From: Pseudomonadota bacterium
GTDB taxonomy: Bacteria; Myxococcota_A; UBA796; SXON01
NCBI GenBank assembly: GCA_030685065.1
Contig: JAUXQH010000001.1
Location: 62,001 to 126,000 of the forward strand
Direction of reading: 5' to 3'
DNA: 64,000 nt
Each line of letters opens with the position of its first letter. The first letter of the stretch is position 1. The notes beneath the pieces are model-generated. The model worked only from the letters and a program-made list of their open reading frames with translations, did not search any database and was not told the DNA's origin. The position numbers and the translations under genes are program-made. This document shows, piece after piece, positions 27,783 to 36,216 of the stretch.

Positions 27783-30086
27783 ATGGGCAAGCTGCGCCGG
27801 ATCTTCGTCGGGACGACCCTCGTCACCGCGGCCGCGTTGGGGATCGCCGCGGTGCCGGCCACGCTCACCGCACGGGAATGGGCGGCGGAAGGGGTGGCCC
27901 TGGCCGACGCCCACGCCCGCTACGAGGTGGCCCACCCGGGCTGGAGCTTCCCGGCCAGGGTGTACGCCGCCGCCACGCCGCTGACGGAGCCCCCGAAGCG
28001 CCTCGTCGCCGAGGCCAAGGCGCGCGGCTACGTCGAAGACTGCAAGGACACCGGTCCCGGCGAGTTCTGCGGGAAGACGAGCACCGTGATCCCTCGCGAC
28101 GGGCAGGCGCTCGAGCCGGTGCTGATGGGCTGGCTCATCGGGCCCGACGGCGAGGTCCGGGAGCACCTTCCCCTCGCGGACGCGCCGAAGCACCTGCTCG
28201 ACGCCATCCTGGTCGCGGAGGACCGCGCCTACTACGAGCACCACGGCGTCAACCTCAAGGCGATGGGCCGCGCCGTCGTCGCGAACGCGCAAGAGGGCGG
28301 CTACGCGCAGGGCGGCAGCACGCTCACGATGCAGGTGGTGCGCAACCTCGCCCAGCGTCGCGAGAAGACGCTCGATCGCAAGCTCCGCGAGATGGTGTAC
28401 GCCTGGGCGATCGACGAGCACCTCGGCAAGGACGGCGTGCTCCAGATGTACCTGGACGCCCCCTACCTCGGCCAGAAGGGCAGCCTGTCGATCTGCGGCT
28501 TCTCGGCGGCGGCGCGCTTCTACTACGACAAGGACGCGCGGGACCTCTCGCTCGACGAGGCCGCCACGCTCGCCGCCATCCTCCCCGCGCCGGGCAAATT
28601 CGCCCCCGACCGCTTCCCCGAGCGGGCGAAGGAGCGTCGGGACCGCGTGCTGCTCGCGATGGCGGAGCTCAAGGGCTACGACGTGGCCGCGGCGCTCGCC
28701 GCCCCCATCGTGACGGTGCCGCCCACCCCGATCGTCGAGCGGTGGCCCGCCTACCTCTCCGCCACCCGCGCCTTCCTCGAAGCGACGCTCCCCCCGGCCA
28801 CGCTCTACGGCGCCGGGCTCCTCGTCACGACCGGGCTCGACATCCACGCCCAGGAGGAGGCCGAGAAGCTCTTCCCGGCGAAGACGAAGTACTTCGAGTC
28901 GCTCGTCGGCCGCAAGGGTGACGGCCCGCTCGAGGCCGCGGGCGTGCTGCTCGACGTGGAGACGGGCCTCGTCCGCGCCGTCTATGGCGGCAGCGCGGTC
29001 ACCTCCACGAGCTTCAACCGCGCGACCCAGGCTCGCCGGCAGGCGGGGTCGAGCTTCAAGCCGCTCGTGTACGCGCTCGCCTTCTCCCAGCAGAACCCCG
29101 ACGGCACGGCGAAGTTCACCGCCGCGAGCACCGAGATCAACGAGCCCCGCACCTTCAAGACCCCCCAGGGGGACTGGCGCCCGCGCAACGTGGGCGGCGA
29201 ATACTCGGCCACGGCTTGCCTCGCGCAGGGCCTCGCGTGGTCCCAGAACATCGCCACCGCCTCGCTCCTCGAGGACGTGGGCGGTCCGAAGGCGCTCATC
29301 CCCTTCGCCACGACGCTCGGGTTCGACACGTCGAAGTTCCCGGAAGAGATGGGGCTGGCGCTCGGCCAGGGCGAGGTGACGCCGCTCGAGATGGCCCAGT
29401 TCACCGCGATCGTCTCGAACGGCGGCCGCCGGGTGACCGGCACGCCCGTCCTCACCGCGGTCGACGCCGCCGGCGCCGTGCGCATCGGGCCTCCGGTGGC
29501 CGGAGAGCAGGTCCTCACGCCCGAGGCCGCGGCGCTCACCCGCGAGCTCATGCGCCTCGTGATCGACGTCGGCACCGGGGGCGCCTCCCGGGGCGCGGGC
29601 GGCGAGGGCGGCTATCAGGGCCCGGCGCTCGGCAAGACCGGCACCACCGACGGCGAGAAGGACCTCTGGTTCGTCGGCGCCACCCCCACCTACGCGATGG
29701 CCGTGTGGCTCGGCTACGACGTGCCCGCCTCGCTCGGGGCCGCGGCCTCCGATCTGGCCGCGCCGCTCTGGGGCTGGTGGATGAACCGCTCGACGAAGTT
29801 CCAGGGGGAAGCGCCCCTCTTCTCCGAGACCCCGAAGATCACCAAGCGTTACCTCTGCACGGTCAGCGGGAAGGTCGCGGGCCCGACGTGCCGCGGCATC
29901 AACGCGCCGTTCCTCCCCAACACCGCTCCGAAGGCCGGCTGCTCCATCGAGCACCCGCCTCCCCCGGAGCCGGTCGAAGGCGAAGAGCCGAAGCCGGGCC
30001 ACGAGTCGTTGTGGAAGAAGATGGCCCGGGAGAAGGCGGAGCGGGACGCCGCGGCGGGGATCGTGCCGCCCGCCCCGATTCCTTGA
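27783..30086 (+). CDS. Class A penicillin-binding protein (glycosyltransferase 51 plus transpeptidase)
   Basis: 767 residues. An N-terminal signal anchor (IFVGTTLVTAAALGIAAVPA) precedes the GT51 domain with AEDRAYYEHHG (E146) and QGGSTLTMQVVRNL. The transpeptidase domain has the S423-S-F-K tetrad in AGSSFKP, WSQN (S487-Q-N) and K618-T-G-T. It polymerises and crosslinks peptidoglycan in the periplasm. A Cys pair near 87 and 96 lies in the linker (EDCKDTGPGEFCG). The C-terminal tail has two further Cys and a Pro/Glu-rich end, recalling PBP1C-like proteins. The ATG at 27783 gives the right topology but lacks a Shine-Dalgarno; initiation may be leaderless. Confidence 0.88.
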   Translation: MGKLRRIFVGTTLVTAAALGIAAVPATLTAREWAAEGVALADAHARYEVAHPGWSFPARVYAAATPLTEPPKRLVAEAKARGYVEDCKDTGPGEFCGKTSTVIPRDGQALEPVLMGWLIGPDGEVREHLPLADAPKHLLDAILVAEDRAYYEHHGVNLKAMGRAVVANAQEGGYAQGGSTLTMQVVRNLAQRREKTLDRKLREMVYAWAIDEHLGKDGVLQMYLDAPYLGQKGSLSICGFSAAARFYYDKDARDLSLDEAATLAAILPAPGKFAPDRFPERAKERRDRVLLAMAELKGYDVAAALAAPIVTVPPTPIVERWPAYLSATRAFLEATLPPATLYGAGLLVTTGLDIHAQEEAEKLFPAKTKYFESLVGRKGDGPLEAAGVLLDVETGLVRAVYGGSAVTSTSFNRATQARRQAGSSFKPLVYALAFSQQNPDGTAKFTAASTEINEPRTFKTPQGDWRPRNVGGEYSATACLAQGLAWSQNIATASLLEDVGGPKALIPFATTLGFDTSKFPEEMGLALGQGEVTPLEMAQFTAIVSNGGRRVTGTPVLTAVDAAGAVRIGPPVAGEQVLTPEAAALTRELMRLVIDVGTGGASRGAGGEGGYQGPALGKTGTTDGEKDLWFVGATPTYAMAVWLGYDVPASLGAAASDLAAPLWGWWMNRSTKFQGEAPLFSETPKITKRYLCTVSGKVAGPTCRGINAPFLPNTAPKAGCSIEHPPPPEPVEGEEPKPGHESLWKKMAREKAERDAAAGIVPPAPIP

Positions 30087-30093
30087 GAGGCCC

Positions 30094-30456
30094 TTAGGGC
30101 CCGACCGGCCGACACGCGACGACGAACGCGCCACCCTCTCCGATCGAGCCCGCCATCGGCGTCCAGCCGACCGGGAGGCGGGTGGAGTTGAGGCGGGCGT
30201 TGCTCACGTCGACCGGGGCCTGGAAGGCGCCCATCGCCATCGTGGAGCGCACCGGAAAGCTGGAGCACTCGTACTGGATGGGTGCGGCCGGGGCGGGCGG
30301 CGAAACCGCGACCGGCACGGGCGGCGTGGGCGGGGTGGGCGGCGTCGGTGGGGTGGGCGGCGTAGGCGCGGTCGCGACGGGCGGCGGCTCCACCGGCGCC
30401 TCCGCGTGAGCAACCCCGAGGGCCAGCGGCAGGAGGAGCAGGACGCGCAGGGACAT
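30094..30456 (-). CDS. Small secreted protein with Pro-Thr-Pro repeat
   Basis: 120 residues. A signal peptide (SLRVLLLLPLALGVAHA) leads into a low-complexity PTPPTPPTPPTPP linker and a short C-terminal region with two Cys (IQYECSSFPVR and VVACRPVG) that may form a disulphide. GGAG lies five bases before the ATG. It converges with the penicillin-binding protein, seven bases between stops. No family recognised. Confidence 0.75.
   Translation of the reverse strand: MSLRVLLLLPLALGVAHAEAPVEPPPVATAPTPPTPPTPPTPPTPPVPVAVSPPAPAAPIQYECSSFPVRSTMAMGAFQAPVDVSNARLNSTRLPVGWTPMAGSIGEGGAFVVACRPVGP
30310..30372 (+). repeat. GGCGTGGGC-type tandem repeat (encodes PTPPTPP on the minus strand)
   Basis: About six 9-12-base units of ggcgtgggc/ggggtgggc form a GC-only microsatellite inside the small secreted protein gene. 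G-rich on the plus strand, it could form quadruplex DNA and vary in copy number. Confidence 0.6.
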
Positions 30457-30528
30457 GGGGGCTCCGACAGGGCGCGCAGCGTAACCGCCCGCCTCGCGTG
30501 GGCCGACGGGCGCAGGATAGGGGGGTGC

Positions 30529-31122
30529 ATGCTCCTCGCCCTCCTGATGGCCTGCACCACCGACGTGAGCGTGTCCAAGGCGAACGAGGACACCGAAACG
30601 CTCTCCGCCCAGGAGCGCCTCGGGCTCACGGACGGCGAGGTCGCCCGCATCCTCGACTTCCTGAACACCTGCCTCACCAGCTTCGCCCTCCTCGACGAAG
30701 ACGTGGGGCTCGACTCGGACGCGGCCGCGTCCCTGATCTCGCATCGCGACGGCCCGGACGAGTCCTGCTCCACCGGGGACGACGCGCCCTACCTCACCCT
30801 CGACGAGGTGGACGCCGTGCCGCAGGTGGGCGACCAGACGATCCTCGCGATCCTCGCCTGGCTGGTCGACGGCGACCTCGATCCCGGCGGCACGTGGGAC
30901 GGCGTCTACTTCACCGACGAGGAGGTGGCCCTGGTGCTCGAGGTCGCCAACTACGCGACGCCGGAGCAGCTCGACATCGACGTGGGGCTCGACGCCGACA
31001 CGGTCGACGAGCTCCTCGACGCGCGGCCGATCCCCGACATGGACGCGCTGGCGGCCGTGCCCGAGGTGGGGCCCTCCGCGCTCGAGAAGCTCAAGGACTA
31101 CGCGACCGCCGGGGGCGCCTGA
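30529..31122 (+). CDS. Lipoprotein with helix-hairpin-helix-like repeats
   Basis: 197 residues. A short signal ends L-M-A-C. The mature, very acidic protein contains two copies of a module. Each has a helix (GEVARILDFLNTC; EEVALVLEVANYA) and an Asp-rich segment DVGLDxD. Each ends in a hairpin: DEVDAVPQVGDQTILAIL or MDALAAVPEVGPSALEKLKD. The V-P-x-V-G turn is the core of HhH motifs known from DNA-binding proteins such as ComEA. A G-run sits three bases before the ATG. It is followed after three bases by a small gene. Role unknown; ComEA-like DNA uptake is speculative given the acidity. Confidence 0.72.
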   Translation: MLLALLMACTTDVSVSKANEDTETLSAQERLGLTDGEVARILDFLNTCLTSFALLDEDVGLDSDAAASLISHRDGPDESCSTGDDAPYLTLDEVDAVPQVGDQTILAILAWLVDGDLDPGGTWDGVYFTDEEVALVLEVANYATPEQLDIDVGLDADTVDELLDARPIPDMDALAAVPEVGPSALEKLKDYATAGGA

Positions 31123-31125
31123 CCG

Positions 31126-31350
31126 GTGGGGGAGCCCGCCCCGAAGGCCGGCCAGGGTCCGCTGCTCCTCGCCGAAGCCGCCGTGAGCGCGGTGCGCGCC
31201 GTGTCCCGCGTGCTGCCGGCCGGGCTGAAGAAGCGGATCGAGGACGGCGTGTTCCACTACATCTTCCAGAAGACGCGGGTCGAGAACGACGCGTACGGCT
31301 GGCGCCCGCCTCCCGGCGGGGGCGAACCGCCCTCGCCCAAAAAACCGTAG
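31126..31350 (+). CDS. Small protein, unknown
   Basis: 74 residues from a GTG three bases after the HhH lipoprotein stop. A central amphipathic helix (LLLAEAAVSAVRAVSRVLPA) is followed by LKKRIEDGVFHYIFQKTRV and a Pro/Gly-rich tail. GGTGGGGG overlaps the start; no clean Shine-Dalgarno. The spacing on both sides and natural-looking composition support translation. Function unknown. Confidence 0.6.
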   Translation: MGEPAPKAGQGPLLLAEAAVSAVRAVSRVLPAGLKKRIEDGVFHYIFQKTRVENDAYGWRPPPGGGEPPSPKKP

Positions 31351-31375
31351 GCGCCGCATCGTGCTAGGCGGGGCC

Positions 31376-32269
31376 ATGCGCTTCCCTCCCCCTCCGTTCG
31401 CCGCCCGGCTCGCCCAGGCCGTCGCCACCGCCGGCACTCCCCTCTGCGTCGGCATCGATCCGTGGCCCGACCGCCTCCCCGGGGCCCGCCCGGGAGACTC
31501 GCGTGACACCCTGGCCGCGCTGGCCGCCCGCTTCGGGCACGCCGTGGTGAACGCCGTCGTGGGGCAGGTCGCCGCGGTGAAGCCCCAGTTCGCGTTCTTC
31601 GAGCAGCTCGGTCCCCCCGGAATGGCCGCCCTGGCCGAAGTCTGCGCGGCGGCGACGGAGGCGGGGCTCGTGGTCGTCGGGGACGCGAAGCGCGGCGACA
31701 TCGGCAGCACCGCCGCCGCGTACGCGGCCGCCACGCTCGCGCCCGATGCCCCCTTCCGCTGCGACGCCCTCACCGTCTCCCCCTTCCTCGGGCCGGACAC
31801 CCTCGAGCCGTTTCTCGCCGCCGCGGACGCCGCGCAGGGCGGCCTCTTCGTGCTCCTCCGCACCTCGAACGCCGGCTCGGCCCGGTGGCAGGCCCCCGTC
31901 GCGGACGACCTCGCGGGCTGGCTCACGGACGCGGGCGCGGCACGCCAGGGCGCGGACGGCCTGTCCAACGTGGGCGCGGTGGTCGGCGCCACGCACCCGG
32001 GCGCGCTCGCGGCGATGCGGAGCAAGCTCCCGCACGCGTGGCTGCTGGTACCGGGCTTCGGCGCCCAGGGCGGCACCGCACGCGACGTCGCCGCCGCCGC
32101 CCGATCGGACGGCCTCGGGGCCCTCATCGTGAGCGCGCGCGGTGCCACGTTCCCCGACAAGGCCGATGGCGCCTACGACGCGGACCCGACGACCTGGATC
32201 CGCGCCCGGGTGGCGGACATCGTGAGCGAGCTGCGCGCCGAGTGGCCGCGGTTCGGGGTTGTGCGTTGA
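31376..32269 (+). CDS. pyrF: Orotidine 5'-phosphate decarboxylase
   Basis: 297 residues, matching the longer type 2 subgroup found in myxobacteria and actinobacteria. The catalytic loop is V-V-G-D-A-K-R-G-D-I-G-S-T with the Lys-Asp charge network; CVGIDPWPDRLP near the N-terminus and LLVPGFGAQGG (phosphate loop) are also present. It makes UMP from OMP in de novo pyrimidine synthesis. The ATG at 31376 lies after a G-rich Shine-Dalgarno and gives a normal N-terminus; a GTG at 31361 is an alternative. The downstream lipoprotein start overlaps its stop. Confidence 0.93.
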   Translation: MRFPPPPFAARLAQAVATAGTPLCVGIDPWPDRLPGARPGDSRDTLAALAARFGHAVVNAVVGQVAAVKPQFAFFEQLGPPGMAALAEVCAAATEAGLVVVGDAKRGDIGSTAAAYAAATLAPDAPFRCDALTVSPFLGPDTLEPFLAAADAAQGGLFVLLRTSNAGSARWQAPVADDLAGWLTDAGAARQGADGLSNVGAVVGATHPGALAAMRSKLPHAWLLVPGFGAQGGTARDVAAAARSDGLGALIVSARGATFPDKADGAYDADPTTWIRARVADIVSELRAEWPRFGVVR

Positions 32270-33063
32270 GGCTCGCCCTCGCCCTCGTGGGCGCCGCCCT
32301 CGCGGGATGTACGCCCGAGCCGGGCACGGCCCAGGGGCGCCTGGTGGACGCCCGCTCCGGCGCCGCGGTCCCTAATGTCGACCTCCGCTTCGTCGCGCGG
32401 GCCGACAAGTGCCCCGCGATCACGACGACCACCGACACCGACGGCCGCTTCTCGGTGACGAACCTCTGCGGCGAGGGCGCCTGGACCGTCACCTCGGCCG
32501 ACCCCGCGTGGTACCTCCCCGATCCCGTGGCGGCCGGCCCCGACGTGGCGCTCCGGGCCTGGCGCGCCCCGGAGGCCGCGGGCGTCTACACCATCGCGGG
32601 GGATGTGCCGACCCCGCTCGTGACCCAGACGGTGCTCGACGTGGTGAAGGTGTTCGACACCGACCGCGAGGTGCGCTTTCCCGTCGAGATCCCCGGAGAG
32701 GTGCCCCGCATCGACGCCGACGTCGCCTTGCTCGTGGTGGGCGGCGTGCTCGGAGACAAGCTCCCGTTCGAGGCGCTCGTGCCCTCCCCCGAGCGCCGCT
32801 GGTTCGGCACCACGGCCGCACCCCAGCCGATCGATCCGTGGGTGTACCTCGGCGTGCGCTTCGAGAGCGACGCGGTGATCGAGCGGGTCGACGCGCCGCT
32901 CGACGCCGCCGCGATCGAGCGGGTCGGCGGCCCGCGCCCCCTCCAATACGTTCGCGGCGCCGCGCTCGCGCCCGGACGGTACGCGCTGCCGACGGCCGAC
33001 GGCACCCGCGCGTTCATCCTCGACTTCGGCCCGGCATCGGCGGCTCCGGCGGTGGCGCCTTAG
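32266..33063 (+). CDS. Lipoprotein with carboxypeptidase-regulatory-like domain
   Basis: 265 residues from a TTG that overlaps the pyrF stop (TTGA). The signal ALALVGAALAGC gives a clean lipobox. Residues about 20-75 (AQGRLVDARSGAAVPNVDLR, TDTDGRFSVTNLCGEGAWTV) resemble the CarboxypepD_reg beta-sandwich. The rest is beta-rich without a known domain. Translation is likely coupled to pyrF, but no functional link is evident. Open sequence far upstream in this frame runs through pyrF and is ignored. Confidence 0.75.
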   Translation: MRLALALVGAALAGCTPEPGTAQGRLVDARSGAAVPNVDLRFVARADKCPAITTTTDTDGRFSVTNLCGEGAWTVTSADPAWYLPDPVAAGPDVALRAWRAPEAAGVYTIAGDVPTPLVTQTVLDVVKVFDTDREVRFPVEIPGEVPRIDADVALLVVGGVLGDKLPFEALVPSPERRWFGTTAAPQPIDPWVYLGVRFESDAVIERVDAPLDAAAIERVGGPRPLQYVRGAALAPGRYALPTADGTRAFILDFGPASAAPAVAP

Positions 33064-33096
33064 CGTCGGTGCCGTAGCGTCGGCGCGCGCGACCGT

Positions 33097-33858
33097 CTAC
33101 GCGCCAGTCGTCTCGCGGAACGGTTGGTCGCACCCGCGGCGCCGCGCCATCTCGACCACCTTGGCCCACGTCGCCTCGGCGTAGGCCTCTCCGTCCGGAA
33201 ACGCCGCCCGATCGAGCGGCGTCTCGACCTCGATCCCGACCGGCTGCCCAGGCATCGCGTAGATGCCGGCGGACGGCACGACCGCCTCGGTGCCCCAGAC
33301 GCACGCGGGGACGACCTCGATGCCGTTTTCCCAGCAGGTCTGCACGAGGCGCAGGTAGATGCGCGAGCCGATGCGGCCGTCGCGTGTGCGGGTGCCCTCC
33401 GGGAACACGTGGAGGTTGCTCCGGCTCCGCAGGAGAAACAGCGCATCGGAGACGACGCGCGCGCGGTCCATCTTCTTGGTGCGATCGAAGAAGATCGCGC
33501 CCGAGATCCGGCCGTTCATCCCGAAGAACGGGATGTACGTCACCTCCTTCTTGGAGATGCCCTGGCTCGCCGTGCAGAGGATGAGCAGCGGCACGTCGAT
33601 CCAACTCCGGTGGTTGGAGAGGACCAGGTACCCGCCCTCCCGCGGGAGCTTCTCGAGCCCCACGCGCTCGATGCGCAACCACAGGAGCGGCCGGAGCACC
33701 AGCCAGGCGAAGCAGCGGGCCCCGTGGATCGCGTAGCGCTCCCTACGGCCTCGTGGGAGGACCGCAAAGGGGACGATCAGGAAGGTCACCGCGAACGCGA
33801 ACCCGAGGGTGATCAGGGCGCCCCCCACCGCGAACAACAAGCCGAAAACGCGCCGCAC
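33097..33858 (-). CDS. plsC: 1-acyl-sn-glycerol-3-phosphate acyltransferase
   Basis: 253 residues from a GTG preceded by AGGAG at five bases; the frame is open further but without a family-like N-terminus. One or two N-terminal membrane helices (FGLLFAVGGALITLGFAFAV) precede the acyltransferase blocks. Block I is S-N-H-R-S-W-I-D (H83, D87) and block III is FPEGTRTRDGRIG; a VVPACVWGTEAVVPSAG-type block IV follows. It acylates lysophosphatidate at the inner membrane in phospholipid synthesis. It stands alone, converging with the lipoprotein gene and divergent from bolA. Confidence 0.9.
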   Translation of the reverse strand: MRRVFGLLFAVGGALITLGFAFAVTFLIVPFAVLPRGRRERYAIHGARCFAWLVLRPLLWLRIERVGLEKLPREGGYLVLSNHRSWIDVPLLILCTASQGISKKEVTYIPFFGMNGRISGAIFFDRTKKMDRARVVSDALFLLRSRSNLHVFPEGTRTRDGRIGSRIYLRLVQTCWENGIEVVPACVWGTEAVVPSAGIYAMPGQPVGIEVETPLDRAAFPDGEAYAEATWAKVVEMARRRGCDQPFRETTGA

Positions 33859-33987
33859 GAGCACTCCTCTCCGAAACGCGAGCCGCCGAAACCCTACCGC
33901 GAGACGCGGCTGCGAGCAGCTACCACGGTCCCGGCGCAAGGGTTAGGTGCCCCGGTGCCCGGACCTTCAATCGGGGCGGGGTTCGAC

Positions 33988-34257
33988 ATGTTCCAAGCAT
34001 CCGAGATCAAGCGAATCATCGAGGCCGAGATCATCGGCTCCACGGCCATCGTGCTCGACGAGGCCAACGACGGTGAGCACTTCGTCGCCGAAGTCATGAG
34101 CCCCACCTTCACCGGCAAGGGCCTGGTACAGCAGCACCAGCAGGTCTACAGGGCGCTCGGCTCCTTGGTGGGAAACGCGATTCACGCGCTCGCCCTCAAG
34201 ACGTACACGCCAGAACAATGGGAAGTGGCCTCCAAGAAGGCCGGGAGATCACTATGA
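33988..34257 (+). CDS. bolA: BolA-family protein
   Basis: 89 residues. The class II KH-like BolA fold is recognisable: S-E-I-K-R-I-I-E-A-E-I, then VAEVMSPTFTGKGLVQQHQQVYRALG and IHALALKTYTPEQW. The His in LVQQHQQVY and the region just before are the usual iron-sulphur ligands in BolA-glutaredoxin complexes. A G-rich run precedes the ATG. The stop overlaps the start of the monothiol glutaredoxin gene (ATGA), so the two partners are co-translated. It likely works with the glutaredoxin in Fe-S cluster trafficking or iron sensing. Confidence 0.92.
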   Translation: MFQASEIKRIIEAEIIGSTAIVLDEANDGEHFVAEVMSPTFTGKGLVQQHQQVYRALGSLVGNAIHALALKTYTPEQWEVASKKAGRSL

Positions 34258-34559
34258 GCAAGGATCGCGTCGAACAGATCGTGAAGGGCAACGACGTCGT
34301 GCTGTTCATGAAGGGAAACAAGTTCTTCCCCCAGTGCGGGTTCTCGGCGCGCGCCGTGGGAATCCTGCAACAGGCGGGCACCAAGTTCGAGACGGTCGAC
34401 GTGCTCGCGGATCCCGACATCCGCCAGGGCGTCAAGGACTACTCGAGCTGGCCTACGATCCCGCAGCTCTACATCCGCGGCGAGTTCGTGGGCGGCTCCG
34501 ACATCATGATGGAGCTCCACGAGTCCGGCGAGCTCAAGAAGAAGCTGGCGGGCGAGTAG
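34254..34559 (+). CDS. grxD: Monothiol glutaredoxin (CGFS type)
   Basis: 101 residues, the usual single-domain length. The active-site C28-G-F-S in FPQCGFSARAV defines the Grx4/Grx5 class. DYSSWPTIPQLYIRGEFVGG holds the glutathione-binding TIPQ and GG residues, followed by GGSDIMMELHESGEL. These proteins bind a [2Fe-2S] cluster across a dimer or with BolA. GGGAG lies six bases before the ATG, inside bolA. Confidence 0.95.
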   Translation: MSKDRVEQIVKGNDVVLFMKGNKFFPQCGFSARAVGILQQAGTKFETVDVLADPDIRQGVKDYSSWPTIPQLYIRGEFVGGSDIMMELHESGELKKKLAGE

Positions 34560-34599
34560 GCCGCCGAGCGCAAGCTCGGAAGCAGCCTATACTCACGCC

Positions 34600-35343
34600 A
34601 TGATCGTCCTCCCCGCCCGGAACGAGGGGCCCCGTGTGGGCCGCGTCGTGGCAGAGGTGCGCCGGCTCCTGCCCGGCGTGCCCGTCGTGGTGGTGGAGAA
34701 CGGCTCGATCGACGACACGGCGGCGGCCGCGGCACGAGCCGGCGCCGTCGTGTTGCGTTCGGGTCCCGGCTACGCGCGGGCCCTCCGCGCCGGGTTCCTC
34801 TACGCGCTCGACGCCGGCGCTCCGTGGGTGGTCCAGATGGACGCCGACGAGCAGCACCCCGCCGCCGCGCTCCCTGCCCTGCTGCGCGCGCTCGATCACG
34901 CCGATCTGGTCGTCGGCTCGCGCTTCGTGGGGGCGCCCGGCTACCGCGTTCCCGTTCACCGCCGCACCGCCATCGGGGCGCTCGCGGCGCTGGCGAGCGT
35001 GTGTGCCGGCCAGCGGCTGTTCGACGTGACCAGCGGGCTCCGCGCCTGGCGGCCCGAGGCGCTCGCCGCGCTGACCGACGACTACCCGGAGGACATCGCG
35101 GACGCGAACCTGCTCGTGCGCGCGGTCCGGCGCGGCCTCCGGGTGCACGAGGTGTCGGTGCCGATGCGCGCGCGCTCGGGCGGCCGGTCGATGCACGCGG
35201 GCCCGGCGAGCGTGTTGTTCGCGCTGCGCATGATGGTGCTCACCGCCCGCGAGGGCCTGGGCCCCCGCCGCTTGCTGCTGGGCGGCTCCCCGGCGACCGC
35301 CCGTCCCGCCCCCCTCGAATTCTCCCACCGGAGCCTCCCGTGA
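34600..35343 (+). CDS. Glycosyltransferase family 2 (DPM1-like)
   Basis: 247 residues. The GT-A fold opens IVLPARNEGPRVGRVVAEV, then VVVENGSIDDTA and the metal-binding QMDADEQHP. The acceptor region has SGLRAWRPEAL. Unlike polyprenyl-phosphate synthases with C-terminal membrane helices, it is a single soluble domain, so it probably acts at the cytoplasmic membrane face on a lipid or polyprenyl acceptor. No Shine-Dalgarno; the gap to grxD is 40 bases. The next gene begins within its stop codon. The donor sugar is not predictable. Confidence 0.85.
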   Translation: MIVLPARNEGPRVGRVVAEVRRLLPGVPVVVVENGSIDDTAAAAARAGAVVLRSGPGYARALRAGFLYALDAGAPWVVQMDADEQHPAAALPALLRALDHADLVVGSRFVGAPGYRVPVHRRTAIGALAALASVCAGQRLFDVTSGLRAWRPEALAALTDDYPEDIADANLLVRAVRRGLRVHEVSVPMRARSGGRSMHAGPASVLFALRMMVLTAREGLGPRRLLLGGSPATARPAPLEFSHRSLP

Positions 35344-36134
35344 ACGACGTCAAGATCCTCGGTCGCTTCTTCTGGTACGACCTGATGACGTCGGATCCGG
35401 CGGCGGCCCGGGTCTTCTACGCGAACGTCATCGGGTGGTCGATGCAGCCGTGGGGCCCGCCCGAGGGGGCCTACACCATGGTCGCCAACGCAGAGGGCCC
35501 GGTGGGCGGCATCGCCGAGCTCGGGAAGGACGAATCGAGCGTTCCTTTGGGGCCGCCGCATTGGCTCGCCTACGTCGGCACGCCCGATATCGACGCCACG
35601 GTCGAGCAGGCCAAGGCGCTCGGAGGGAAGGTGCTCGTCCCCGTCACGGAGATCCCGACGGTGGGCCGGTTTGCCGTGCTCGCGGACCCCCAGGGCGCGG
35701 TGTTCGCCCCCTTCACGCCGGCCAGCAGCACGCCCGGGATGCCCGAGAGAAGCGCGGACGCGCCGGGCAGGTTTTCGTGGCACGAGCTGCACACGAGCGA
35801 GCCGGACGCTGGCTACGCCTTCTACTCGGAGCTCTTCGGTTGGGGGCAGACCGGGGAGATGGACATGGGTCCGATGGGGCTCTACCGCATGTTCGGCCAG
35901 ACCCCCGACCGGTCGCTCGGGGGCGTGATGACGACGACCCACCAGGCGCCTGTCCCCGGTTGGACCTGCTACATCACCGTGGCGGACATCAAGGGCACGC
36001 TCGACCGCGTGCGGGCCAACGAGGGGCAGGTGGTGTACGGGCCCGACGAGGTCCCAGGTGGGGACCTGGTCGCGGCGTGCATCGACCCCCAGGGGGCCGC
36101 GTTCGCCGTGTTCCAGAAGGCGGCGGTCCGCTAG
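35340..36134 (+). CDS. Two-domain glyoxalase/VOC-fold protein
   Basis: 264 residues with two VOC modules: residues 1-125 (RFFWYDLMTSDPAAARVFYA, ending FAVLADPQGAVFAPFTP) and 140-260 (FSWHELHTSEPDAGYAFYSE, ending AACIDPQGAAFAVFQ). Each half keeps the paired beta-alpha-beta-beta-beta motif. Similar proteins are annotated as glyoxalase or antibiotic-resistance-like proteins without a known reaction. The GTG start overlaps the GT2 stop (GTGA) and has GGAG six bases upstream, so the two are coupled. Confidence 0.88.
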   Translation: MNDVKILGRFFWYDLMTSDPAAARVFYANVIGWSMQPWGPPEGAYTMVANAEGPVGGIAELGKDESSVPLGPPHWLAYVGTPDIDATVEQAKALGGKVLVPVTEIPTVGRFAVLADPQGAVFAPFTPASSTPGMPERSADAPGRFSWHELHTSEPDAGYAFYSELFGWGQTGEMDMGPMGLYRMFGQTPDRSLGGVMTTTHQAPVPGWTCYITVADIKGTLDRVRANEGQVVYGPDEVPGGDLVAACIDPQGAAFAVFQKAAVR

Positions 36135-36161
36135 CGCCCGCTCGGGGGGCCCACGGGCGCT
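36133..36161 (+). terminator. Hairpin after the VOC protein gene
   Basis: AGCGCCCG (36133-36140) pairs with CGGGCGCT (36154-36161) over a 13-base loop. It starts within the stop codon of the VOC gene. The position fits a terminator; there is no T-run. Confidence 0.45.
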
Positions 36162-36216
36162 CCGGCCCCCGCTTGCCTCGGCTCACGTCGCGCCCAACCT
36201 TCCTTGGGGGGACGAA

